From: Eutreptiella sp. 'Long Island Sound 2002'
Lineage: Eukaryota > Euglenozoa > Euglenophyceae > Eutreptiales > Eutreptiaceae
Reading direction: 5' to 3'
Length of the DNA stretch: 64,000 nt
Assembly: GCA_964036045.1 (NCBI GenBank)
Contig: OZ038388.1
Coordinates: forward strand, 381,501-445,500
The notes below the pieces were generated by a model. It worked only from the letters and a program-made list of their open reading frames with translations, was not told the origin of the DNA and did not search any database. Positions 46,626 through 54,642 of the stretch are shown here, piece by piece. A program made the translations under genes and the position numbers. Position 1 is the first letter of the stretch. Every line of letters begins with the position of its first letter.

Positions 46626-48110
46626 TGGGGAAGCTGCCCCATCCGGCCCATCCCTCCCGAGCCCCGGGGGGCCTTGGTGGTTCTCGGACCGTCGGACTTC
46701 CGGGATGGCGAGGACGTGGTCTGGCGCCTGGTGTGGGCAGCGTGGAGACGGATATGGAAGGAGGATGAGATCACCTCCGTGGACGCCCTGCAGGCATCCT
46801 CCTGGGCAAAAAGCACCATGGGTACGTATTGTACCCACTTCCGCAAGATGGCCCTCTGGGTGGGCTACACGCCCACATCCGAGCTTGAACGAGCGGCGTG
46901 CCGCTACATTTTCCAGTTATGGGGACTGGGGTACTCGGGAAGCTCCCTCAAGGTCGCAGTGTCGGCGTTCCGGGCGCTGGAGGACATGGGATGGCTGCCC
47001 GCGTTCGTCAGTCGCCGGGTCTGGCGCTGTGCCAAGTGGGCGCCCACGGAGCCGGCCCTACGGCCCTACGCAGGTTTGGACGACCTCCGCAACTTCGCGC
47101 TGGCTTGCACGGAGCGACCGCAGTGGACCGTCTATGGGATGGCAGTCCTGGCATTCACCTGCCTTCTGCGGGTGGGTGAGGCCGCGCCCCTCCGTCGGGG
47201 GGGATCCCGGTGTCGGGGATTGGCGTTCCGCACGGTCAAGGTGGCGCCGCGCATCGTGCGCAGGCGACTCGGGAAGTATGCCCAAGAGTGGCTGGGCTGG
47301 CTCGATGCCACGGGGGCCACGTCTGCTGTCGTCGGAGCGCAATTCTGTCCGCAGGGACCAGCTTTCATGCAGTCGGTCATGGCTGCCGCGTTGGGGGGCA
47401 GCGACAACCCCCACGCCAGGTGGCACGCATGGAGGCGAGGGGGCTCCGCGGCCCTGCGATGGTTGGGGCTGCCCATCAAGTGGCTGGCTTGGTGGGGGCG
47501 GTGGCTTTCGGAGACGGTGGCAGTCCACTACGCCGACGCGCCCGACGACTTCGTCGTCACGACCGAGGCTGTCCTCCCCTGGCCCCCTGACAACCATGCA
47601 GGAGAGTTCGTTTGGCGCGCCGTGTCCCTCCGGGACGTTTTCCCGAAGGAGCTCCTGGAGCTCTGTGCCCCTGATGCCGATGAGCCCCCACAATGGGGAG
47701 GTGACGGGGATGGGTCGGCAGGAGGTCGGGGTGGATCGTGCCCTGGGGAGTCCGCGAGTCCTGCCGCTGCGGGAGCTGCTGGGAGGGAGGACCGGGCTGG
47801 CGCACGTGACCCGGGGGCCCCTCCGGCCCTTACGGCTGTTGAGGGGTCCTCAGGACGCGGGCGCCGGCCGCGGGGAGACGGGGGGGGGGAAGTCATTGAT
47901 GTGGATGCAGACCCCCCACCTGCCTCCGCAGCAGGCTCCTCCATCAGGCGGCTGCGCATCGCGGCCCGCAGGACGGGTGAGGTCGCGTCCGTCTTGGGCA
48001 AGCGGAAGGCCGCGGGCCCGGCCAGGATTGTGGGTGCGGCTGCCCGAACGGCAATTTCCCGTCGCGTCGGAGCTGGGTCAGTGGGTGCGGGAGCGCCTTC
48101 GGACCGGTGA
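46626..48110 (+). CDS. Tyrosine recombinase of YR retrotransposon
   Basis: The frame is open from just after the Gag UGA and in the same phase. Numbered from codon 46674, an N-terminal helical core-binding segment (ALQASSWAKSTMGTYCTHFR) precedes the catalytic domain. Its residues are R166 in CLLRVGEA, H251-x2-R254 in HAWRRGG, a W in WGRWLS, and nucleophile Y286 in VHYAD. This R-HxxR-W-Y layout defines tyrosine recombinases, which insert circular cDNA by site-specific recombination instead of using an integrase. A Gly/Pro/Arg-rich tail follows and overlaps the reverse transcriptase frame. No ATG occurs before 46818, inside the core-binding domain, so expression as a Gag fusion by UGA readthrough, or from a non-AUG start, is likely. 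Confidence 0.85.
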   Translation, partial: WGSCPIRPIPPEPRGALVVLGPSDFRDGEDVVWRLVWAAWRRIWKEDEITSVDALQASSWAKSTMGTYCTHFRKMALWVGYTPTSELERAACRYIFQLWGLGYSGSSLKVAVSAFRALEDMGWLPAFVSRRVWRCAKWAPTEPALRPYAGLDDLRNFALACTERPQWTVYGMAVLAFTCLLRVGEAAPLRRGGSRCRGLAFRTVKVAPRIVRRRLGKYAQEWLGWLDATGATSAVVGAQFCPQGPAFMQSVMAAALGGSDNPHARWHAWRRGGSAALRWLGLPIKWLAWWGRWLSETVAVHYADAPDDFVVTTEAVLPWPPDNHAGEFVWRAVSLRDVFPKELLELCAPDADEPPQWGGDGDGSAGGRGGSCPGESASPAAAGAAGREDRAGARDPGAPPALTAVEGSSGRGRRPRGDGGGEVIDVDADPPPASAAGSSIRRLRIAARRTGEVASVLGKRKAAGPARIVGAAARTAISRRVGAGSVGAGAPSDR

Positions 48111-48831
48111 GTGGGACGCCTGGTTGTGCTCCCTGCGGGCTTGTCTGCCCCGCGCACCGCCTGGTTTACTGGAGCGTCGCCTGTTGCAGTTTCTGGAGTG
48201 GGGCAGTGAAGCTGCCCGTGATCTCAGACAGCCGGAGTTTCTGCGAGTCTTGGCTGTGGCTTTGTCCTCATTTAGCCCTGAGGTTTGGGAGTCGCTCTTG
48301 CATGATTCGACGTCGCCCAAATTGCTTATGCAGCGTATCAGGGAGGAGGTATTGGCGCGGGGTTTGGGGCCGGTGGGGCGTGTGGATATCCCCCGCGAGG
48401 TCTGGGATAGTTGTGTGCCGGACGGCTTCGCAGAATTGGTAGGCAGGCAGTTTTCTGGGATAATTCCCCCGTCGGATGAGGCGGTGGTCATGATGAGGGC
48501 ATTGCGGGACCAGGGTTTGCTTTTCCCCCTGCCGCCGGGGTCACCTGGGCCCAATGGGGGTGTTTTTGCGATACCCAAGACGGAGGAGAAGTGCAGTTTG
48601 ATTGTCAATCTGGTGCCCCTTAATGAGGAGATGCGGTCTCGGCCGGAGAAGTTCTCCCTCCCCTCTGTGGAGGTGTTGGCCCTTTTGGCGCAGGTGGCAC
48701 AGCAAGGGTCCTCCTTTTTCCTCCCCTCTTTTTATGCCCGAGCGCGTTGCATGAGGCCGGTGTGGGATATTCTGTCCCTGCCGGGGGGGGGGGGGGGAAG
48801 AGCTGTGCATGTGCCACATCGACCTGAGTAA
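48055..48831 (+). CDS. Reverse transcriptase, N-terminal part (frame breaks at G15 run)
   Basis: This frame is +1 to the recombinase and overlaps its end. It is open from far upstream, but sequence with protein character begins near here. It carries helical linker sequence and then the reverse transcriptase fingers: GGVFAIPKTEEKCSLIVNLV followed by PLN and KFSLPSVEVL. The conserved polymerase core continues only in another frame, and the switch lies at a run of 15 G (48783-48797), after which this frame ends (48831). A length change in the run restores a continuous polymerase. It may be a slippage mutation, a sequencing error in a homopolymer, or a used transcriptional slippage site. Confidence 0.75.
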   Translation, partial: FPVASELGQWVRERLRTGEWDAWLCSLRACLPRAPPGLLERRLLQFLEWGSEAARDLRQPEFLRVLAVALSSFSPEVWESLLHDSTSPKLLMQRIREEVLARGLGPVGRVDIPREVWDSCVPDGFAELVGRQFSGIIPPSDEAVVMMRALRDQGLLFPLPPGSPGPNGGVFAIPKTEEKCSLIVNLVPLNEEMRSRPEKFSLPSVEVLALLAQVAQQGSSFFLPSFYARARCMRPVWDILSLPGGGGGRAVHVPHRPE

Positions 48832-50098
48832 TTGCTTTTGGTCACTTCAGCTGCCGCGCGAGTTCTGGGGGGCCTTTCGCGTCTCGGATGGAGAGGGGGG
48901 GGTGTTGGCTTTCCGGTGCTTGCCCTTTGGGTGGAAGTACAGCCCCCTCCTGTGCCAGCGAGTGTTAGAGGGTCTGGTGGCCGGCGCGGGGCTGTTGGGG
49001 GTGCTGGTTTTAATTTACTTGGATGATGTCCTGGTTGTGGGGCGCGGCCGCGCGCGTGTGCGAGAGCAGACGGCAAGGGCGGCGGAGGCGTTGCGCCGTG
49101 CAGGTGCTGTAGTCAGCCCAAAGAGTACGTTAGAGCCGGTGCAGCGGCTGGTGTGGCTGGGGAAGGATATTGATTTGCAGGGGGGGGAGGTGCGGACTGC
49201 TGGCAACGCGTGGGAAGCTCTGTTTGCGCATTGGTTGAGGTTGTCTGTGGGACCCTGTAGGGTAAAACGGCTGCAGCAGTTCTTGGGGCGGGCACAGTGG
49301 ATATGTCGCCCGGGTTCTGGGCACAGTCCGCACCTGTCTGGTGTGTGGGCTCATGTGCTCTGGGCGCCCCCCCGGCTGCCGTTTACCCCAGTGCGTTTGC
49401 TTAAGTCTATGTGCGTGGCGTGCGTGCTTGCCAGGAGGCAATGGTCAGTGGTGTCCCTCCCCAGGGTGGTGAAGCGATCGCCGTTGGTTGTTTACGTCGA
49501 CGCGGCGCTGGACGCGGGTGAATACCGGCTGGGCCTGTTTTCGATGGATGTGGGTTCTCGATCGGTTGTGCCCGCGGAGCAACCGCCCAACCAGCAGTGT
49601 GCGGAGGCTGCCGCGCTGCTCTGGGGCTTGAAGCTCATCCTCAATGTAGGCGTTCGGGAGGCCCATTTGTTTGGGGATAATGCGGCGGCGCTAGTGCAGT
49701 TCCTTCGGTGTAAAGCCAAGGTGGGGCGTAAATTCCAGCAGTCCATTCTGAAGCGTTTCCGCTACCTGTGGGCGTCGTGCCCAGGCTTCACGGTATATAT
49801 GCACTGGGCGCGTGGTTCACATAATCCCGCTGATCCTATCAGTAGGTTGAGTGACAACTTCAATGGAGATCTGGGTTTGGCGCGCGAGGTGGCGGCGCGC
49901 AGGGTTGGGGATCTCTGGGCCTTTCCCGATAGGCGCACGGTTTTTTTGTGGACCCTGGGGGTGCCTATGGGGCCCTTTGTTCTGCCGCATTCGTGGAGAG
50001 CGGGCCTGTGGTCCCCGGGGGGTGGTGAAGGGGGGGCGGAGTTCCACGAGGTTTTTTTGCAGTACCGCTTGGAGGAGTCGGTGGGTGCAATGACTTGA
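48809..50098 (+). CDS. Reverse transcriptase core and RNase H of YR retrotransposon
   Basis: Immediately after the G15 run this frame supplies the rest of the polymerase: CHIDLSNCFWSLQLP (first catalytic Asp), CLPFGWKYSPLLCQ, and IYLDDVLVVG with the catalytic Y-L-D-D at residues 70-73. VSPKSTLEPVQRLVWLGKDI (thumb) follows. RNase H comes next, with D231 in VYVDAA, E266 in CAEAAAL, D290 in LFGDNAA and D342 in HNPADPISR, so all four acidic residues are kept. It ends at UGA 50096-50098. The enzyme copies element RNA into DNA and removes the RNA strand. No methyltransferase domain, which some DIRS elements carry, is seen. Confidence 0.9.
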   Translation: MCHIDLSNCFWSLQLPREFWGAFRVSDGEGGVLAFRCLPFGWKYSPLLCQRVLEGLVAGAGLLGVLVLIYLDDVLVVGRGRARVREQTARAAEALRRAGAVVSPKSTLEPVQRLVWLGKDIDLQGGEVRTAGNAWEALFAHWLRLSVGPCRVKRLQQFLGRAQWICRPGSGHSPHLSGVWAHVLWAPPRLPFTPVRLLKSMCVACVLARRQWSVVSLPRVVKRSPLVVYVDAALDAGEYRLGLFSMDVGSRSVVPAEQPPNQQCAEAAALLWGLKLILNVGVREAHLFGDNAAALVQFLRCKAKVGRKFQQSILKRFRYLWASCPGFTVYMHWARGSHNPADPISRLSDNFNGDLGLAREVAARRVGDLWAFPDRRTVFLWTLGVPMGPFVLPHSWRAGLWSPGGGEGGAEFHEVFLQYRLEESVGAMT

Positions 50099-50154
50099 TG
50101 TCGTGTAGTGCCGGCGCCTGCTTGTAGCACCCGTTTCTCTTGGTGCATGTGATC

Positions 50155-50670
50155 ATGACCCGGCGCCGCCGTAACCGCCGTGCGCGTAGCGGCGGGCGGA
50201 GGCGCGGCAAGAGCCGCTCGCGCAAGCGTTCGGAGGAGGCCGTTCAGCGGCGCGCGGCGCGGCGCCGCGCCGCGCTGCGGGAGAAGTTGGGAGCCTTGGT
50301 GGGCCGCAGGGCCTGTCACCGAGTGCTCCTCCGGAATGGGGTGCGGCTGTACGTCGCGTATGGCGTGCCAGAAGATCCCGGGGAGAGAGACGACTTCCTG
50401 GGTGCCGCAGCCATGGACATCGCCAAGCGGGTTCGGGGGCAGGCGACGCGGCGCACCACCGCGGTTGGGGACCCCGGGGTGAAGCCGGGGGGCAGACACA
50501 CTTGCGGGGGGATGTGGGATGTGGTGACGGGGTCGAGGGGAGGTCAGAGGGTGGTGGTGTCGCTGACGGACTGGAACGGGGGTCGTCGTACCCCCGTCCC
50601 GTATCTATGGGTGCAGGGGTCTTATCCCTTGGTGGTGAGAATAGCTGGCCACTTCAGGCCGTTGGTGTAG
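50155..50670 (+). CDS. Small basic protein of YR retrotransposon, unknown function
   Basis: This 171-residue frame starts at ATG 50155. The first 45 residues are extremely Arg-rich (MTRRRRNRRARSGGRRRGKS), like a nucleolar/nuclear import or nucleic-acid-binding tail. The rest is mixed: ACHRVLLRNGVRLYVAYGV, a GGxHTCGGMWDVVTG segment and VSLTDWNGGRRTPVPYLWV. It lies after RNase H and before the 3' repeats, where canonical DIRS/Ngaro elements would have the recombinase. I do not recognise the family. Its openness in an element with otherwise intact genes suggests that it is maintained; a role in nuclear delivery of the DNA is only a guess. Confidence 0.55.
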   Translation: MTRRRRNRRARSGGRRRGKSRSRKRSEEAVQRRAARRRAALREKLGALVGRRACHRVLLRNGVRLYVAYGVPEDPGERDDFLGAAAMDIAKRVRGQATRRTTAVGDPGVKPGGRHTCGGMWDVVTGSRGGQRVVVSLTDWNGGRRTPVPYLWVQGSYPLVVRIAGHFRPLV

Positions 50671-51507
50671 TCTGTTTTTTGGGTGGTCAGCCGGTCTCCG
50701 AGGGGCTGGGGTGGGAGTGTGCGCTCACCCTTTGCTTTGCGTTCTGTGTCAGGTCTCTGAGTGCCACCCTGGGATGGCCGGGCTGCTTTGCGCCCGGGCA
50801 TTGCTCGCGCATTTGGGGGCGTTTTTTGGCTTCCATGGCTGCGCCAATGTTCTGGTTGTTGTGTGTGGCTCGTATTCTCTCTGCGTTTTGGCAGGTCCAG
50901 TGTGCGCAGGCGGGAGCCCTCCGGGCGATTGTCTGTAGAGGCGGCCCTGCCCTGCGTGGATGTCGCGGGCTGATTTTGTGGTTATATGCCGGGCGTTGGT
51001 CCTTTGGCCTGCACCGCTGCCACTTTGTTGTGGGTCCGGGGTCCATGCTTTCTTAGGGTTGGAGCTGGGTTGGGCGCTGGCCCGCCTTTTTGGGATCTGC
51101 TGCGGATCTCAGGGGTGCTGCCCTGGGCTGACCGGGCAGCTCTGCGACAGGGCGGCAGTGCCTGACGGTCGCTGTACATTTACCGCTTCCTCATTGGCGG
51201 CGGCAGGGGTCGTCCACGCTCTCTTGGGCTTGGTCTGCGGACGCCTGAAGCCTGGCGGGTGGCGCCGGTGTGTGCGGGGCGCCTTTGGCGATTTATGTTT
51301 GGGGCGGCCGTATACTTCGAGGGTGTGGCGTGCGTTGCGCATGGGAGCCGCTGGGTCTCAGACCTGCGCCGGGGGGGGGGGGGGGGGGTTATGCGGCAGT
51401 TTGGCATGAACGAGACCCACGAGGAGGCGGCACACTGACGAGATGTGCCACAGGAGACGTGCGTGTTTTGCCTCGTGTTTGCGTGTTTGCTTGTGGTTTT
51501 AGCAAAA
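50671..51507 (+). other. YR element 3' untranslated region
   Basis: The region is GC-rich, with overlapping open stretches but no motif that I recognise. A G18 run lies at 51371-51388. The short repeat CCCACGAGGAGGCGGCAC (51416-51433) is the internal B1 copy; 74 bases separate it from the A2 repeat, whereas in textbook elements B1 and A2 abut. Confidence 0.5.
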
Positions 51508-51705
51508 TCTTAGCTCAGCCGTGCCTGAGCTTTGGTTTTGCTCGTCGGGTGGTGTGTGTGTGCGCATGCGTGTGTGCAGTGAGCCACTGTACTTGTAGAG
51601 CATTTTTGCTTGTTGCCAGCAGCCCACCCGTCCCGCCCAATGACGCTATTTGCGACTTCTATTGCCCATACCGGGCTTTTGTGACTGCCCACGAGGAGGC
51701 GGCAC
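51508..51705 (+). repeat. YR retrotransposon right repeats (A2 + B2)
   Basis: A2 (51508-51622) is identical to A1. The remaining 83 bases end in CCCACGAGGAGGCGGCAC (51688-51705), identical to the internal B1. The host array sequence GAGTTTCTTGCTC resumes at 51710. Confidence 0.85.
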
Positions 51706-52005
51706 CGTTGAGTTTCTTGCTCAAACTTTGTGTGATTGTACTTCACACCCATAGGTATCATCCACCAAAGTTTCAGCTGAATCTGAAGCACCACGATGGA
51801 GTTCTGATTTTTCCCCATTTCGCGCGTGCTGCTGCTTGCTTGCTGCTTGCTGCTTGCTGCTGCTTGCTGCTGCTGCTGCTAAACCTGGTAGGTCCACCCT
51901 AGACACTAAAAAGGGTTATAAAACCAAGACTGGTTCCACCAGCTCGGTGACCCTAGCCCTAGCCCTAGCTCTAACCAGGACCGAATATTGGGACCGACCT
52001 GGTGG

Positions 52006-52416
52006 GGAACATCACCTGCGAGTGCTGTGGGACACAAAGAACAATTCACGCCGCTTTTCCCCAAAAACTGCCCTCCAAGGTGCACTACAGCGGGTCAAAA
52101 TGGGCTGAAAATGACCTCCATTGATTCGTGTAGGCGGGTGCGGCGCCATGATCTCGTTGCCACTTGTTGTATCGGATTTGATGTCCTGAGATGAATGCCG
52201 GAGAGATTCTGGAGTGTGACGCATATCGTCTGCTTTTTGGCCAGGCTGCCCCTGGGGGCAGGCCACACAACCACCGGCAATCACCAGCAACTTGGGCTCC
52301 TGGTGACTGTGCGGGAAAAGCACAAAGTCGTGCACTCTGTTCTTGAAGGAAAGCTCCGTCCACACTTATGCCTGTATCCAATGCTCTGCAGCAGTCCCTT
52401 GCATTTTCATGTGCAG
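52006..52416. other. Intron 6 end, acceptor for exon 7
   Basis: No separate gene is seen. Two acceptors are possible: ATGCTCTGCAG at 52391 and GCATTTTCATGTGCAG at 52416. The second fits the phase left by exon 6. Confidence 0.4.
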
Positions 52417-52650
52417 CGGCAGACTGTGTCAGGCAGGGGAATTTGATGTTGCGGGGATTGAATGCCACGGCAAAGGCATTGAGTGGAACAGTAGCTCGAC
52501 GCCGCCATTTGCTGCAGTACTCCACTTGCACCTCAAACCGAGTATTGGGGGAGGATTCCGCTCTGGACGTGTGTGGACAGTTGTCGGGGACGGTCACACT
52601 ATCAGTGAACGGGACTTGGGTCATACCGGATTGCAATTCGAGTACCGCAG
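52417..52650 (+). CDS. Exon 7 of giant glycoprotein gene (proposed)
   Basis: This exon of 234 bases is entered and left in phase 1, ending at GCAG|gtgtgc. It is the longest ectodomain exon. It encodes ADCVRQGNLMLRGLNATAKA, a basic ARRRHLLQYSTC stretch and then LSGTVTLSVNGTWVIPDC. It has five Cys and three sequons (NAT, NGT, NSS), and repeated GxLxL/GTVTL strands of beta-helix type. RRRHLL could be a basic processing site, but that is inference. The frame is open further upstream (to 52368), so the exon may start at 52392 if another exon exists between this one and exon 6. Composition and sequons make coding function likely. Confidence 0.65.
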
Positions 52651-53043
52651 GTGTGCCCTCTCCAGCCGTAGCATACCGCTGTGACCAGCAGTTTTCGCAC
52701 TGCCGTTGGTGTGTATGCCTTGAGATGTTTTTGTGTGGGTGGGTGTGGGTGGTTGTATGTGTTTGTGCGTTCCCTTTTTGTTTGTTTTTCCTTTTGCGTT
52801 CGTGTCCGTGTTGGTGATTGCTTTCGTGTTTGTATTTTGTATTCGCGTCCGTGTTTGTGTTTGTGATTGTGTTCATGCACCCTCTTCAGCACCTGTGTGC
52901 TTTAAGCCTCTTGTTCCGTACTGATAGCTAGCGCTCCGGGTTCGGCCGCTGACACAGTTTTTCGCTGTCTTCAAAGGAATGCGTTCCATGTATCCCTAGC
53001 TCTGGCGTTGACATACTCTCTTCCCCTCTGGCCCATATTTCAG
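52651..53043. other. Intron 7
   Basis: This 393-base intron contains a GTGTTTGTG-type low-complexity stretch (52730-52880) and ends GGCCCATATTTCAG, a clear acceptor. It is the shortest intron of the gene and carries no transposon. Confidence 0.6.
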
Positions 53044-53217
53044 GTCCTCTGTACTTGGCCGGCACTATGGATTTGGAGTCAGGCGCTGAAATCGAGATCG
53101 AGGCCATCAATTCCAGTTTGAGTGCCACCACATACCCAACCGTTCCATTCGTTACCACATTTAACGTCCAGGGGGTGCTGGCAGTATACCTTTTTGACAC
53201 CATCGGGGTTGAGCAAG
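53044..53217 (+). CDS. Exon 8 of giant glycoprotein gene (proposed)
   Basis: This exon of 174 bases is entered and left in phase 1 with good borders (TATTTCAG and CAAG|gtgtga). It encodes LYLAGTMDLESGAEIEIEAI, NSSLSATTYPTVPFVTTF and NVQGVLAVYLFDTIGVE. The L-x-L-x-x-G-x-x-L periodicity is what one expects for stacked strands of a beta-helix. There is one sequon (NSS). Together with exons 7 and 9 it forms the densest cluster of coding signal in the window, and phases agree without any adjustment. Confidence 0.7.
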
Positions 53218-54642
53218 GTGTGATTGGAGTGCAGTGATGCCACATCATGACAACAGCAGATCAGGGGCTGCTGGTTCGAAACCTATCGCTATGCCCATAC
53301 GCCCTCCCTCCATGCCCCTGCCGTCCCTGCGTTGCGGGGGAGACCTGCGTCGTCTTTTGTCATGCTCCCCTGCACATCCTGTCGGAAACTGCAATCTGAC
53401 ACCTCCCGCCCCTCCCTCCACACACACAGACACACACACAGACACACACAAGCACAGATGTAGGAATGTAGGACTGTTGAACCTCGCGGTTGGAGCATGT
53501 CTGGAATATATACCTTGGCACACACACACACACACACACACACACAGGCACGCACGCACGCACGCACGCACGCACGCGCGCGCGAGCACACACACACACA
53601 CACACACACACACCTACTACCTCTACCCATGCCACGTCGCCGTCATGAACGAGGGCGGGCGTGGCATGCCAATGCGTCTGCGATGCAAGGCGCGCAAATA
53701 TCCGGGGGACAGACCGTGATTACATATTCCATGGAGGGTGTTTGTTGTTGAAAATGGCAGTGATCCCGGATCTCCGGGGTACTGATGGCCACCAGTTTAG
53801 TGACCACTTCGTCGCCACCCGCGTCTGTCGGCCGCCGACTGTCATCAGCCGCAGCCCCAGGAGAGAGAGGGGAGACAGCTAGGACATTGGGAGCTTGTGA
53901 ACCTTACACATGCTGTCCGCTCTCCTCCCTGGGGCAACGCCACAGCCGTTTTGGTGGGGTCTTGGAAGTTTGGTAGATACGTGACTTGACGCCGGCAGAG
54001 ACAAGCATCGTCTGGTTTCCTTTTTTACCTTGTGCCTACGTGCCTGCGCCACTCTGTGCTCTCGAGGGAACCTCGGCAATGTACACCAGCTCGGTGACCC
54101 TAACCCTAACCCCCCCTTCCCCTGTGAAGCAGGAGGACCCTCTGCCCTTAATGCCCAGCTGTGTGTAAACCCCACAGCACCACCCATGGGGCGGCCCGGG
54201 CGGGAGCTGCGGGCATGAGGAGGTTGCCCACCAGAAGGTCTCCTCTCGCATTGTACGTCCGGGTCAGGGAAAGTCCCATCGAGCAGCCTCCTCCACCCTG
54301 TCCACGGAAGGGCTATAGTGGGGGGGGGGACTTGTTGAACTGTGGCTGGGCGCTGCTTTGATGGTTTTTACTGGTGACGAATGTTTGTGCTGTGGAACAG
54401 GGCCAGGCTCCGTTTAAAAGGGCTTTTGTTATTTGGGGAGGGGGTCCTGTGAGGAGGCTGCAACTTCAAATTTGAATTTTCCTGCATCGCATCTGAGGCC
54501 CTGCTCTGTTTTGGGTGAGCGGTGGGTGGGTGCTCAAGCCCCCCCCCCTTTTTGTAAATTGGGACTGAACGGAGCATCAATATGCTGCTTGGTCCCAAAT
54601 CGCAGCTGCATCAAGCCAGAGCCGTGCACCTGTTGTCCTCAG
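53218..54642. other. Intron 8
   Basis: It contains a (CA)n/(CACG)n microsatellite at 53421-53612, a half copy of the telomere-like motif (CACCAGCTCGGTGACCCTAA at about 54084) and a G-run at 54320. No gene is seen. The acceptor is CCTGTTGTCCTCAG. Confidence 0.6.
53421..53612 (+). repeat. CA/CACG microsatellite, two tracts
   Basis: Tract 1 (about 53421-53456) is CACACAGA-type. Tract 2 (53519-53612) is (CA)n, then (CGCA)n/(CG)n, then (CA)n again. Such alternating purine-pyrimidine DNA can adopt Z-form. Confidence 0.9.

Larger units (their letters stand above)
45399..51705 (+). mobile_element. Tyrosine-recombinase (DIRS/Ngaro/PAT-type) retrotransposon
   Basis: This 6.3-kb element has a perfect 115-base direct repeat at each end (45399-45513 and 51508-51622) and a second short repeat (51416-51433 and 51688-51705). 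That resembles the split direct repeats (A1...B1-A2-B2) of Ngaro and PAT elements. It encodes a Gag-like protein, a tyrosine recombinase, RT-RNase H and a small basic protein, all on +. It interrupts the last unit of the hairpin-bounded array: flanks join as CCACCGTT/GAGTTTCTTG, identical to intact copies at 40370 and 43100, with CACCGTT present at both junctions. Perfect repeats and nearly open frames imply a young insertion. Confidence 0.85.
39520..52005 (+). repeat. Tandem ~1.1-1.6 kb units bounded by telomere-like hairpins
   Basis: Four units start at ACCGAGCTGGTGG (39573, 41090, 43355, 44507) and end at CCACCAGCTCGGT (40990, 43304, 44456, 51936). Between one unit's end and the next unit's start lies (CCCTAG/CCCTAA)n plus GACTGAATATTGGG. 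The 13-base borders are reverse complements, so each junction can fold with the telomere-like repeat in the loop. Each unit has a GGTTATAAAACCAAGAC TATA-like box about 30 bases before the hairpin and a CTTGCTG-rich tract upstream of that. Excluding insertions, lengths are about 1.43, 1.60, 1.11 and 1.14 kb. No protein domain was recognised. Unit 2 carries HINE copy 2 and unit 4 carries the YR retrotransposon. A half motif recurs at 54083-54112. Confidence 0.8.

Noticed and set aside
45711-46838. 375-codon antisense frame over the Gag-like ORF
   Set aside because: A shadow of the high-GC sense gene; Arg/His/Pro-rich with no domain.
50502-51409. Overlapping frames after the basic ORF in the YR element
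   Set aside because: Cys/Trp/Leu-rich readings without motifs, mutually overlapping and crossing a G18 run; typical of GC-rich untranslated sequence.
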